A stretch of DNA of 64,000 bases. It comes from Cladorhizidae sp. MBARI D1340-BT2 (lineage: Eukaryota; Porifera; Demospongiae; Poecilosclerida; Cladorhizidae). Below the pieces are notes generated by a model that was not told where the DNA came from, searched no databases, and saw nothing but the letters and a program-made list of their open reading frames with translations. Within the stretch, counting starts at the first letter, position 1. Each line of letters opens with the position of its first letter. The stretch lies in NCBI GenBank assembly GCA_028752905.1, contig JAQNBH010000015.1:30812488-30876487 (forward strand), read 5' to 3'. Position numbers and translations under genes: made by a program. Positions 45,043 through 55,338 of this stretch are shown piece by piece.

Positions 45043-47355
45043 ATGGCAGAAAAATTCTCTTTCTCTGAAGTATTTGAATTTATTCATTCTGGAAACTATC
45101 CTGTAGATAGCACACACAACTATAAATGAAGCTTGAGAAGAAAGGCAAATAACTTCAATGTCCATGAAGGTCGGTTATATTATATCGGTAACCAAGAGAA
45201 AAAAGAGACTAACGTCAAGTCAGTGAGGAGGCTTGTGGTAGAAACTGCGGAAGAAAAGCTTGAAAGCAATACATGAAGATGAACACCTAGGTTGGTGTAG
45301 CTAACTGTAACATAGCTATATCCTGTATAATTTTCATAATTGTAATTTTAACATAATTCTATTGTCTTCATATTATATACTAGTCAATTAGTAATAATTT
45401 TAGCTGTGCAGGCATGCCCAGGCTAGAAGATTAACATTTAGCTTTAGTAGCATACGCTTGGTTTGACAAGCCCCAGTACCCACACACACACACAGACAAA
45501 CACACACACACACACAGGGCAACTAGCAGTAGCGATGTCTGCTGCACTGTTTTAGATACTGCGATTAAGAACCTTTGGATTAAATATATATTAAGTTAAA
45601 TGATAGTAGAAATTGAGGTTTTGAAATTGAGGTTTTGTCCAACTGCTTTGGCCCCAGCAGACACCAAAGCCAGTTTAAAAACTATTGACTGCTAGCATCA
45701 TTTGTGTGGTATTATAACTGAAGTACAACTTATTCGAATGTAGCTTTCTGAATGCCATGATAGATATTGTTTTACAGGAATCACCCGAGTTCTTAGTGCA
45801 CTTCCATGAAGTACTATTGGCCTGGAATGTACAATGATGTCGAGTATTACATTGGGCACTGTGATCGCTGTCAGCGTAGCAAACCAAAACTGAAAAAGAG
45901 TTCTGGAACTCTGCATCCAATTTCTGTTGTTTCTAAGGTAATTTTGTGTAGCAAAAATATCACTACCTTTCTATGAATAGAACTGCAGTTGCATTTGTTT
46001 GCAGCTGCATCATGTAACAACTTGTAATTCTAAATGTTCAAGCAACTAGCTTTTGTGTTTGGTACCATAGTAATATTTAAGCAACTGCAATGCTACACCT
46101 TCAGACTTAATTAGCTCATTACAACCTGAATTACTTGTGAAAGAAGCAGTCATTAACACTTTGATTAACACCCTTGTGCATTTCCTTTTATGGTGTATTC
46201 ATGTAATCATTCGTGTGTGTGTGTGTTCTGATTGGCTGTATCTGTTGGGTGGTGTTATGATGGATAGACTTTGAATCTGTCTTTTGATTGAGTTGTAAGA
46301 TCTCTTACATTTGTATCACAGATCCATGAGCATCTTGATACTGTCCATCCTTGTAAGGAAGTTGGACAGCAAATGCTTTTAATCTATGGCATTATAGAAT
46401 TAATTTTTACTCATACTATATTCAGGTTTGGCATCAGCTTGGAATAGATCTCATAGGACCATTAACTGAGACTTCATCTGGACATTTTAACTGTAACAGA
46501 CTATTACACAAAGTGTACCCCTCTTCCATCAAAAGAGGCTGCTGGTGTGGCTAACTTTATTTACAAGGTAAGAAATGGCTTAACAATAGCTACAAAGGGC
46601 ATTATGATATATGAAATAATTATTATTTTCATATTATATATGTGTGCAGTTGATCTGTCGCTTTGGCTGTCCCAACATAATTATCTCAGACCAGGGTAGT
46701 GAGTTTATCAATCAACTTTCTGAGCGTCTCTTTGCAAAAACACAAACACAGCACAGGGTGACATCAGCTTATCATCCACAAACAAATGGGCTTACCGAGT
46801 GATTTAACCAGACTTTATCCCATTCTCTGGTTGCTAGGATTGATGAAGATCAAACTGACTGGGATATGCTTTTAGACGCTATATTATTCAGCTATAGAGT
46901 TCCCCAACAGAGCTCTACCAAATTTTCTCCTTTTTACATGATGTTTTGCCGTCATCCTCGTCTGCCCATATGTAAAACTCTGTCCACAAGAAGAACTCGA
47001 TCTAGAACTTTCTGAGGAAAATATTGAAGACACAATGGAAGCCCTATTTGAAATACAGAAGGAGATTGTTTCTAAAGCCACTTCCAACATTTCTCAGGCT
47101 CAAAAGAAGCAGAAGGAGTACTACGATCTCAAGCATTCACCTGCTGTGATGAATGAAGGTGTCCATGTCCTTGTTGAAAACACAGCACAAAAAGAGAGGA
47201 AAGGGGGAAAGGTCTTCAATAAGTGGCTCAGCCCATATGTTGTCAACCGGCATGTTGGTAAAGGTGTTTATGAAGTCCAAACATTGAAGGGGACAATTTT
47301 GAAGAAAAAGATTAATGTAAACAGGCTCAAAGTTTACAAGAAGAAAACTGCACAG
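45043..47355 (+). pseudogene. Ginger1 transposase: integrase domain, four exons
   Basis: Exon 1 (45,043-~45,289) opens MAEKFSFSEVFEFIHSGNYP, has a TGA after HNYK, and ends with IHEDEHLG, the His pair of the zinc finger, after a frame change. Exon 2 (~45,805-45,937) gives YYWPGMYNDVEYYIGHCDRC, completing the HHCC finger, then LHPISVVSK and a gtaatt donor. Exon 3 (46,426-46,567) has VWHQLGIDLIGPL with the first Asp. Exon 4 (46,650-47,355) has IIISDQGSEFINQL (second Asp) and TSAYHPQTNGLTE (catalytic Glu) followed at once by TGA. It ends in a GPY/F-like module (NKWLSPYVVNRHVG). Intron borders are mostly canonical. It would bind and join the element's ends; the stops prevent this. Confidence 0.85.
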
Positions 47356-47503
47356 GTTAGATTTATATTAGCTATAGAAATGAAATGAAAGTTATCTATT
47401 GTATCATGCACTTTCTAAAAGAATAAATAGATGAAATGTACAATAACTGCCATGCAAGGCAAGGGAAAGCCATTGCAATGTACTTTTGTTTTGCTGAAGT
47501 GTC

Positions 47504-48434
47504 CAGGCCATCAAGCATCATCTGAGGAGCAGAGAAGGGAGTCAGGTTTTGTAGAGAAGCGTGTAGAAGACCAGCACCATCCAGAAGACCCTAAGGAGAG
47601 TTAGTTTAATATTTTATGCAATCAATACAAAGCTGTCTCTGTACAATAGAAACTGCTGCAATATCATATTATCATTACATGTAGGTGATCTAGTGCAAAC
47701 TACTCTGATGAGCAAGAGTGATGGGAATGTGGTGGCATTCCAATGGAAGGCAGATGTGGCAGAGAGTGTCCCTTTAAAAGGACCTCTGAAGAAAAGTGGT
47801 AAGCAGTATGCCAACCTACACAAAAAAGTCTGAATGCCATTACATAACAATTTTCCTTCATAGAATTGGTAAAGGGATTGAGGAACAAACTGCCATCACA
47901 GAAGCATGCGAGGTCAGGAGACTGCCACTTCACCCAGCCCAGGAAAAGAAGCAAGACCCTAACATTTTCAAAAAGCATTAGGGAAGACCTCAAGAGAGGG
48001 AAACAGCTCACTGATGAACATGTGAACCTTGCGCAAAGAATCCTCAAAGAGCAATTTCCATCCCTGGGTGGTTTGCAAAATTGTCTTTTTTCACAGAATT
48101 ATGGATTTGTCCCACAAAACCAAGAATCCATACGGATACATTTATGTAGATGGAAACCACTGGTGCGTTACATCATCGAAGGGAGATCAAGTCAGGATCT
48201 ATGACAGCCATAATATGACTGGCCATCTTAGCTCTTCATTGAGTCACCAAATTGCCCAAATATACCGTCCCTTGGTAGACACTGGTAACGACGATGAAGA
48301 TCCTGAGATGATTGCCGATGTGCAACAGCAAGTGACTGTGGAATTTTTGCCATTGTGTTTGCACTACATTTGGCACTAGGCGAGGATCCATCCTTCTTTA
48401 TTTTCGACCAGAAAGTAATGCGTCCTCACCTGAT
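47504..48434 (+). pseudogene. Ginger1 Ulp1-type cysteine protease domain
   Basis: After short linker exons (47,504-47,600; 47,688-47,800 with LVQTTLMSKSDGNVVAFQWK), the domain begins near 47,990 with KQLTDEHVNLAQRILKEQFP and GLQNCLFSQNYGFVP. A one-base frame change leads to YIYVDGNHWCVTSS (His at 48,158-48,160) and RIYDSH (Asp at 48,203-48,205). A second change at ~48,331 leads to DCGIFAIVFALHLALGEDPS (Cys at 48,337-48,339). The His-Asp-Cys triad of C48 peptidases is thus present but split over three frames. Such domains cleave SUMO-like proteins; their role in Ginger elements is not known to me. Confidence 0.8.
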
Positions 48435-48634
48435 GAAGTAATACAATTATTATTATAAAGCACAGTAGCAGTTATATATCGGTGTCCCATTATATATGCA
48501 TCACATGACATAATTATTGTACACAATCTTATTTTATTCCGTCTATTAGGTGTTTTCATTTTCCTTGAAAAAAAGTGACCCAGATGCCCAAACATCTCTC
48601 TGGCATTGGCGATTCACTACCGTTTCAGCGGTTT

Positions 48635-48738
48635 GAACTATATTGCACATGCTTAATGCCGGAAGACTATGGGGACATGATCAGTTGCGATGACTGCAAT
48701 CATTGGTTCCACCAGGAGTGTGTAGGCCTTATATGGAT
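48635..48738 (+). pseudogene. Ginger1 C-terminal PHD finger, truncated
   Basis: YCTCLMPEDYGDMISCDDCN followed by HWFHQECVGL: the Cys-x-Cys, Cys-x2-Cys, His and next Cys of a PHD finger in order. The final Cys pair is not seen before a stop (48,751). PHD fingers bind histone tails; a targeting role here is inference. Confidence 0.75.
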
Positions 48739-48814
48739 ATATCTACACTTATAATGGATGCAAATGAAAGTCTATTGGCTAAGTCTTGCTGGGCGGACGA
48801 TATTCGATAGGGTA

Positions 48815-48914
48815 AGGACGCATTTCCAACGCGCATTTACTTTATCACGTCCCCCGGACGCTTTTTCTAAATAATAACGTCCGGATAGGACGTATCTCGC
48901 AATTCGATATGACA
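48815..48914 (-). repeat. Right terminal inverted repeat of Ginger element
   Basis: Reverse complement TGTCATATCGAATTGC at the tip, then ACGTCCTATCCGGACGT and GCGTCCGGGGGACG. Confidence 0.8.
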
Positions 48915-49110
48915 CCGGACTCAATAAAGGTCTTTCCGACAGCTATGTCAAGTTGCTGTGTCATATATAAAGAGCTTGCTCGGAAGCAGTTCCCAACTAT
49001 AGCCCTATGCGGAACTTGAACGTTTATAATACCCCAGGCCTGTCGTGAAATTTGTAAGTGGTGAGGCAATTTGGGCGCGTAGGAAGCTAGCCATGCCCCC
49101 TTCAGAGAGG

Positions 49111-50254
49111 AATTTCTGCTTTCACGAACTTGAGCCTAGACATGAAAATTGTTCCAATTATTTGTAAGATCGATCTATATAGTAAGGGGTTGCAAAAACC
49201 TTGAAAATTATTACTGTCCCGTCGTAGGTCTAGAGTTGCAACTGGCTATTGAGGAAGGTACATTGTTATAGATGCTTGGAAAAAGTTAAAGCTGAAATGG
49301 CCCAGGAGAGTGCTCTGTCCCAACTAGGTGGATGGTATAGGCTGAAGCCTTGCAGAGTATCTTGGTCAACTATGAAGTTCCACTGAATGTCAAAATTTGG
49401 TTAAGGATACAAAGAAGAAAGCACAAATTTGTGGAGTTGAGTCACAAATGAAGAACTTCAGTTTTGTGTGTGTGTGTTTCCTTGGGCAATTTCATTCTAA
49501 GGCACAGTAATAACTTAAGTCACACTTTGCAAAGAAAGATATATCAACAGCAGAAGTACAAGAAGCAGACTAAGCAAAGCTTACGTCCATTAGCGTTGTT
49601 TTGGGAGGAAGACCACTAGAAGTTTAAACATTTTGAGCCTTCTTTACCTCGTTGGAGAAGAGGTCCACGAAGACTGGATGAGGCAATTCAGAGAGTGACT
49701 ATAACAACTCCAAAAGATTACTTTAGACATAATCTATTTTGAAGTAATTAACATGTATATACATCACAGATTCATTTGACCAGCCTGGTTTCCGAATATA
49801 CAGAAATCTAGCAGTCAAGAATGAGGATTTTGAACCAGAATTTGATTTTGTAGTCAAAAATGACTTCAACCCTGCACTCATTATTTAAAAAAAGCTACAA
49901 ACTTTATCTGGTGTAATTTAAATTTAAATTAATAAAAATTTCTATGCTGGATAACTCTTTGAAGTTTGCAAATTGTTTCAATTACTCCTTGTCATGCTTG
50001 TTACAAATGCAATTAGTGAGAGGTCATGCAGTGCCCTTTGTAGGGTTAAGATTACTTGCTATCTACTATGAACTACAGCGTCTTGCTGACAAGTCGGGAC
50101 AACTTATTATTCGTGAGCATGAGCAGGGGAGAAAATATTTATTAGGAAAAATCATATACAGTGACATTTAGTATATATATACACTACAGACAATAATAAA
50201 ACTTTATTATGGCTAACATGATCAATTAATGTGTATTTTATTTATTTAATAAGG
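49111..50254 (+). other. Spacer of the inverted duplication, with hAT relic
   Basis: Unique sequence between the arms, except that its left edge (49,115-49,220) carries a dispersed repeat, TTTCACGAACTTGAGCCTAG, also seen at 37,384 and, inverted, at ~53,800. An open frame at 49,944-50,171 (QLVRGHAVPFVGLRLLAIYY) is not recognised. Confidence 0.6.
49610..49892 (+). pseudogene. hAT-type transposase fragment
   Basis: LPRWRRGPRRLDEAIQR then TITTPKDYFRHNLF, and after a gap SFDQPGFRIYRNLAV. Same P.R.R.P.R.D pattern and DYFR..F block as in DUF4371/ZMYM hAT transposases, related in position to the relic at 6,550. Frames are broken and the catalytic part is missing. Confidence 0.5.
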
Positions 50255-51780
50255 CTCTAACGTCTACGCGACAGGAATTCCTGGGGTTAGGCCAGCTTCG
50301 CGCCCACTAGAATTGCCTCACCGATTATAGTTGCACGTCAGGCCTGGTATATAAACATTCCGCTTCGGGCTATAGTCAGGAACTGCTGCCGATCAAGCAC
50401 TGTATATACGACACAGTAACTTGACATAGCCGTTGGGAAAACCTTTATTGAATCGGGTTCACGAGACGTTCACAGCTCTTCACTCAATGGCGAAGGTATG
50501 ACCTAGGCGTAGCTTATGTATGCATTGCGGCAAGTATTCTTGAAGCTAGTATTCTTGAAGCACGTGTTCTTGAAGCAAGTTACTTCAGTAACAAATTGCT
50601 TACAATATGATGCTATAGCCTCCCCAGGTTTGTGATGCAGTGTGACAATGCCTTTTACAGGCATGATAATTCTATTGGGTAAATGACCTTTTGTGCCACA
50701 CAAGTTCATGTGATCCTGTCCTTCAGTTAGATGGCTGTTAATATCACATGACATTAAATAACCAATTTCCAAAACTCTGGATGGTGTGTAGGTTCATGGC
50801 CACCTTGAAATTATTTTTGCCCCTCTCCCCTTGAAGTGCTTTCCCCACACTCCCCATCCCTCTCCTGGAATGTTGGTTGCTCCTTTTAGTATGGAGTATT
50901 CAAACAAAATAGTCGAGCTCTATGAGACATGAGCAACAAACAAGCAAAGGTGAATACATCAATGCAGTGTAGATATAAATCATGGGTTACTGTTTTTCCT
51001 TGATTAGACCATGCCCTTGATTCGACAGTGCACCTGCAGGAAATATGAAAGAACCAGAGATAAAGTTCCACCTGGTCTCACCAAGGAAGTGATAATGAAA
51101 ATCCTAAAGAGTTACAGCATTTCAGTCGAGATGGGTCACATAATGGGAGCATTCACTCTTTAAGTCCTGCCTATATAGTACCAGAAAGTGCTGCATGAAA
51201 TATCTCCAGTGAAAGAGCCTAACTCCACAGAAAAGAGGTGGAAGAGACTAACGATGATGATCCCTTTGTAATCTATATGTGATGATGCCGTGAAGAATGG
51301 GGATGATAGTTAGAGTCCAAACACTGTATCAATATTTGTGTGTTCGAGCTCGGGTAATCACATGCAACTAATAATATGTGCAGCTTGTTAGTCATGTTCA
51401 AATAATAGAGCACATCCTCTATTAGAATGCCCTCTCAAATAGTATGTGCATCTAGGTCATGAAATGAATAGATCATGTACATTCTAGTGGAGGAAATTCT
51501 GTACACAAGAAACTTATTTGTCAACCTGTAGTACCAGTAATCTGTTGTTTGGCAACACTAACTGTCATGTATGATCTGAAATGCTTCCCAAGCATAGGCA
51601 GGTCTAGAGGAGGTTTCCATGTATTCCGTGGAAACCTTTATGGTTAAACATTGTGTTCATTAAACAGTATAGAATCAAACTTCTCCATGATTAATTTCGC
51701 AATGCACATCAGAAGAATTAATCTGTATTTCCTCAATTAGAACGTGCCTTGGATTAGATGGCACACCATTTATATCTCGA

Positions 51781-52026
51781 ATGAAGCAACCTCCAGCAGA
51801 AATTATGAAAGCTCCGAGATTTTTTTTGTCTGGAGTTGGTGAAGAATGGCAATCTGTCGCCACTGAAGTGAAAATCAAATCCTTCAAAAGTTGCGGCATT
51901 TCAGTCCTGACTGGTGGCTCACGTTATGACAGCATTTGCCGTTTAAAACCTGGACATGTCCCAATTGGAGCCAAAAAGAGCTTCTTTTGGTTAAAAAGCA
52001 GAAATTTCTGCAAGAAATATCATTGA
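51781..52026 (+). pseudogene. Mirror copy of pogo-type C-terminal relic
   Basis: Contains SGVGEEWQSVATEVKIKSFK and SCGISVLTGGS, matching the minus-strand frame at 40,003-40,251. Stops follow. Confidence 0.45.
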
Positions 52027-53191
52027 CAAGGCAGCCAAAGCCAAACAGCACAGAGAAGAAGTGGGAGAAACTAATCCCTTCCCAAACGATGACAAAGACA
52101 AAATTAGAATAGAGGATGATAGCCAGAACATAAATATGCTATTATCAATATTGTCGCAGGTTTAACATCAGGCGATTGGAATATGCATATATAGCACAGA
52201 AACTTTTTTTTTGGAAGAGAAGATTTCAACAACAATTAATTCAGCAGATGGAGCAAGAGGAATAAGCTAGAAGGGATTAGATTAGAGACATCCAGTAAGA
52301 CCTCACCTCCATGAGAACCCCTGTCCCCTTGATATGCAGTGTATTTTTGGTGGTTAGAATTTCAGAGTTGCTTTTTAAGAGGTATCAGTTAATTAAGGCT
52401 ACTTATCAAAGGCTCTATACAATCCCACAGGAATAATCTGCTTGACTATTGACTTTATGTGGGTCTGAGTCCACCGTACTAAAATAAATATAACCTCTGC
52501 AGTATAATATATATAACCTCTGTGGGTGCTGTTCATGCTCTTCCAGTAGTGAACTTATCAAAGACTTTATAATCCTACTTAATTCCAGGAAATAATCTTG
52601 CTCCACTATTGACTGTGTGGGTCAGAGTCCACCATACTAAAATAAATATAACCTCCCCGGGTGGGTACCACTAAAATAAATAAGTATAACCTCCCTGGGT
52701 GGGTACCTTCAAGTAAGTTGATTCTTCATATCAAATTCCTGACAATCCTCCCTAATTCTAGGAAGTAGACTATAGATTTACATTGCACATTCAACCCTAT
52801 CAAATATCAAATATGAAATATTGCCAGCCTAATTCTGATCAGGGAAGTTTATCGGTCGAGGTGGAACGGATATGCTGGCATATATGATACCTCAGAGGAA
52901 ATACATTAACAGTAGTGGAATTTCATGTACGTAGTCTTCCTGTAACACGATCTGCTAAAGTAATGATTCCCATGCATGACATGCCTATGCAGCCATCCTA
53001 GAACAGATTTACTATATAGAATGATTGATTCCACCAGAAAGTCAAGGCCTATAATTATTTTCGACTTTGGCTGACTGTTGTACTTTTAGCCATTCTATCT
53101 TGTATCATGCTGTGTTTCGACTGGTATTGTATGGACTCAAGCATCTTATTCACATGCTGGCATACTGTACAGCACTTTTGATATAGGTCAC

Positions 53192-53443
53192 TCACAATAT
53201 TGTTCCAACAGTACCTGTAGAATTGACATACAGCAAAGTAACATTAATTTTTGTTATATCAAAAAGTGAAACAAAGCCATGTTCGTTTGCAGTGAAGATG
53301 CCAAAGTTAACTAAATATTTGTTGTGGCTGGATGCAACCTTGTCCCAAGTCATATGTCTTACCAAAGTGTTGTCCAAACTTATTACAGGGCAAGATCCTA
53401 CTATGTGTTTCTGCTGAACTTTATCATTAACACACTGCTTCAT
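53192..53443 (-). pseudogene. Mirror copy of the relic frame at 37,745
   Basis: 83 codons with the same sentence of residues (ISLDNTLVRHMTWDKVASSH, NKYLVNFGIFTANEHGF), with small deletions and changes. Its preservation in both arms reflects duplication of the DNA; I see no sign of selection. Confidence 0.35.
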
Positions 53444-54739
53444 TCACAGAATAGAAGGGGATACCATCCTGAATAATATTCTTTGATTTATTACCGATAG
53501 TTTTCTTTTGCCTGAGCTTTTTTAAAACCCCGGACAAATTCCACAGTACATATACTAGGATCATATCCATGGATCCTCTAGCAGATTTATTGCCCTCCTA
53601 GATATTAATCATAGGTAGATCAAATCCACTGTAACACTGGCACCATAATATTGTATAATAAGCATGTTTTTTTCGAGGAGCTAAAGTTGTGGGGATTGCT
53701 GTAACTGAATTATTTCATGTGATAATTTTCAAGGTTTTTGCAATCCCTTACCAGACCTTACAAATAATGAAAGGGAACAATTTTTATGTCTGGGCTCAAG
53801 TTCGTGAAAGCCTCTAAACATTAGCTCCTCGAGAAAAAAAGTGCTCTACGGATATTCAAATCCTTATACTAAATTACCGGCACTGCTGTGATGTGATGTT
53901 TTTAGCAGGACTCTAACAGGTCAACCCTGTAATAAATAACTTTTACAGAGTGATACAATATTCATACCTGATGTAAGTGCACCAAAACAATGCCCATTTA
54001 TTATAGAAACATTAGAGAAATGATAGGAATGACATCAATAAATGGAAGTGTGCATGGCTATAGCTGATCAAAATCTTTCTTTTTCATCAGCATCATGGAT
54101 GATTGAGTCGATACATTATTCGTGCAACCAACAACTGCAAGCAAACATAACCTATTCAGCATCATCAATCCGATATCTGCACTATACATGCATAAACACT
54201 CGCACCAATTCACACAGGCAGGTTTAGAGTGCGAAGGGCCAGTTTCAGGGAGTGTGGTTGAGAAGCTCCTCATCAGAGAGCACAGGTTAGGAAGGTCTAG
54301 GTTGGGAAGGTCCAGGTTGGGAAGGTCCAGGTTCTACAGATCCACCTGTTTCTGCACTGAATGTTTGCTTCTTTATGTGTCCTTTACCTTCACTTCTTTA
54401 TTTAGACCATGAAGGATTATTTTTAGCCTTGTTGGCCTTCTCTTAATGGAAAATGCTCCCAGTAATTTACTTAGCTCTACAAGAGACCCAAAGTTGGTAG
54501 TATGCACAATCACATGGACAACCATGAAAAACAACCCCCAAAAATAGAAGGAAAAAAAGGAAAAAGATTTGGTCAGTTATGTTTCAATGATAAAGCATAG
54601 GCTAGCTATGTTACAATTCATTGAGACAACACATCACTACCCTTAAAGACCCACGGAGGGCCTGGAATAATATACTGCTGATATTTCTCAAGATCATCTG
54701 TGAAATTGTCCAGACCAGATTCCACAGATCGACTCTCTT

Positions 54740-54895
54740 TGAACTCTCAGTTCACATTGTACAGATAGAATGACTTTCTCGATAATCAACTTAAAATTGT
54801 ATTCACTCGACATTTCGGCTAGATGCTCTAGCCTTCATCTGGAATGATATTTTGGATGAAGGCTAGAGCATTTAGCTGAAGAAAATTGAAGTTTA
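54740..54895 (-). repeat. Fold-back repeat copy, right arm
   Basis: AGATGCTCTAGCCTTCATCT and GATGAAGGCTAGAGCATTTA are inverted around ~54,850, flanked by TGAACTCTCAGTT. Mirror of 36,370-36,510. Confidence 0.8.
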
Positions 54896-55174
54896 TTGCT
54901 GAGAAAGTCATTATACTATAACGTTTTTAGTTTTAAAACTGTATTGAAAGGAAACTGCACTGTAAGAATGTTGACTACAACCAGTTAGATAATACTTTAC
55001 TAGTTAAAACTAATACAGATAATGATTGGTGCATATAATTGTAAAGACTCATGTGGTCTACATTCTTACAATCCAGTTTCTTTTTTTATTACATCAATGT
55101 TGGTTTATGGCTGCGCTGGAAAGGGGGAGGGTCTTTTTTGTTATATTTGCCGTGTTTTGAGAATAATTTTATCA

Positions 55175-55300
55175 TTCAATGAACTCTCAGTTGAGATAAA
55201 TAACCTTGTCAATAATCAACTTGAAATTGTATTCTCTCAACGTTTCGACTAGATGCTCCAGCATTCATCATGTGAAGGCTGGAGCAAGATCATTGTAATA
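55175..55300 (-). repeat. Fold-back repeat copy, right arm, partly lost
   Basis: CTAGATGCTCCAGCATTCATC and GTGAAGGCTGGAGCA are inverted, with TGAACTCTCAGTTGAGA outside. Mirror of 36,028-36,190. Confidence 0.7.
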
Positions 55301-55338
55301 ATTCTATAACGTGTTATTTTGACCTGATCTCTCTGCAG

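Larger units (their letters stand above)
44908..48914 (+). mobile_element. Ginger1-type DNA transposon, 4007 bp, complete ends
   Basis: Ends TGTCATA and TATGACA, flanked by CCGG on both sides (44,904-44,907 and 48,915-48,918): a 4-bp target duplication. Terminal inverted repeats of ~100 bp are diverged but share ACGTCCTA, GGACGT, TATT and GTCCGGGGG. Coding content on the plus strand is a gypsy-like integrase, then a Ulp1 cysteine protease, then a PHD finger, the layout known for Ginger1 elements. Ginger transposons are cut-and-paste elements whose transposase is related to LTR-retrotransposon integrases. The right arm has the unoccupied site CCCG (50,454-50,457 on the other strand) in identical context. 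Stops and frameshifts show this copy is dead. Confidence 0.9.
31580..49110 (+). repeat. Left arm of large inverted duplication
   Basis: Blocks along this arm match the reverse complement of 50,255-61,445 in order. Pairs include the GSTZ1 exon at 31,803-31,881 with 61,142-61,220, the exon at 34,017-34,064 with 59,007-59,054 and the exon at 35,920-35,971 with 55,339-55,390. Others are the repeat at 36,895 with ~54,310, the frame at 37,745 with 53,443 and the motif at 40,250 with ~51,830. The last are the block at 41,140-41,450 with 50,630-50,960 and 48,919-49,100 with 50,280-50,453. Exon pairs are 92-98% alike by eye; non-coding parts are looser with indels. The arm is longer because of a LINE, a Ginger element and a local duplication, and it lacks the ~2 kb matching 55.9-57.9 kb. 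Confidence 0.88.
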
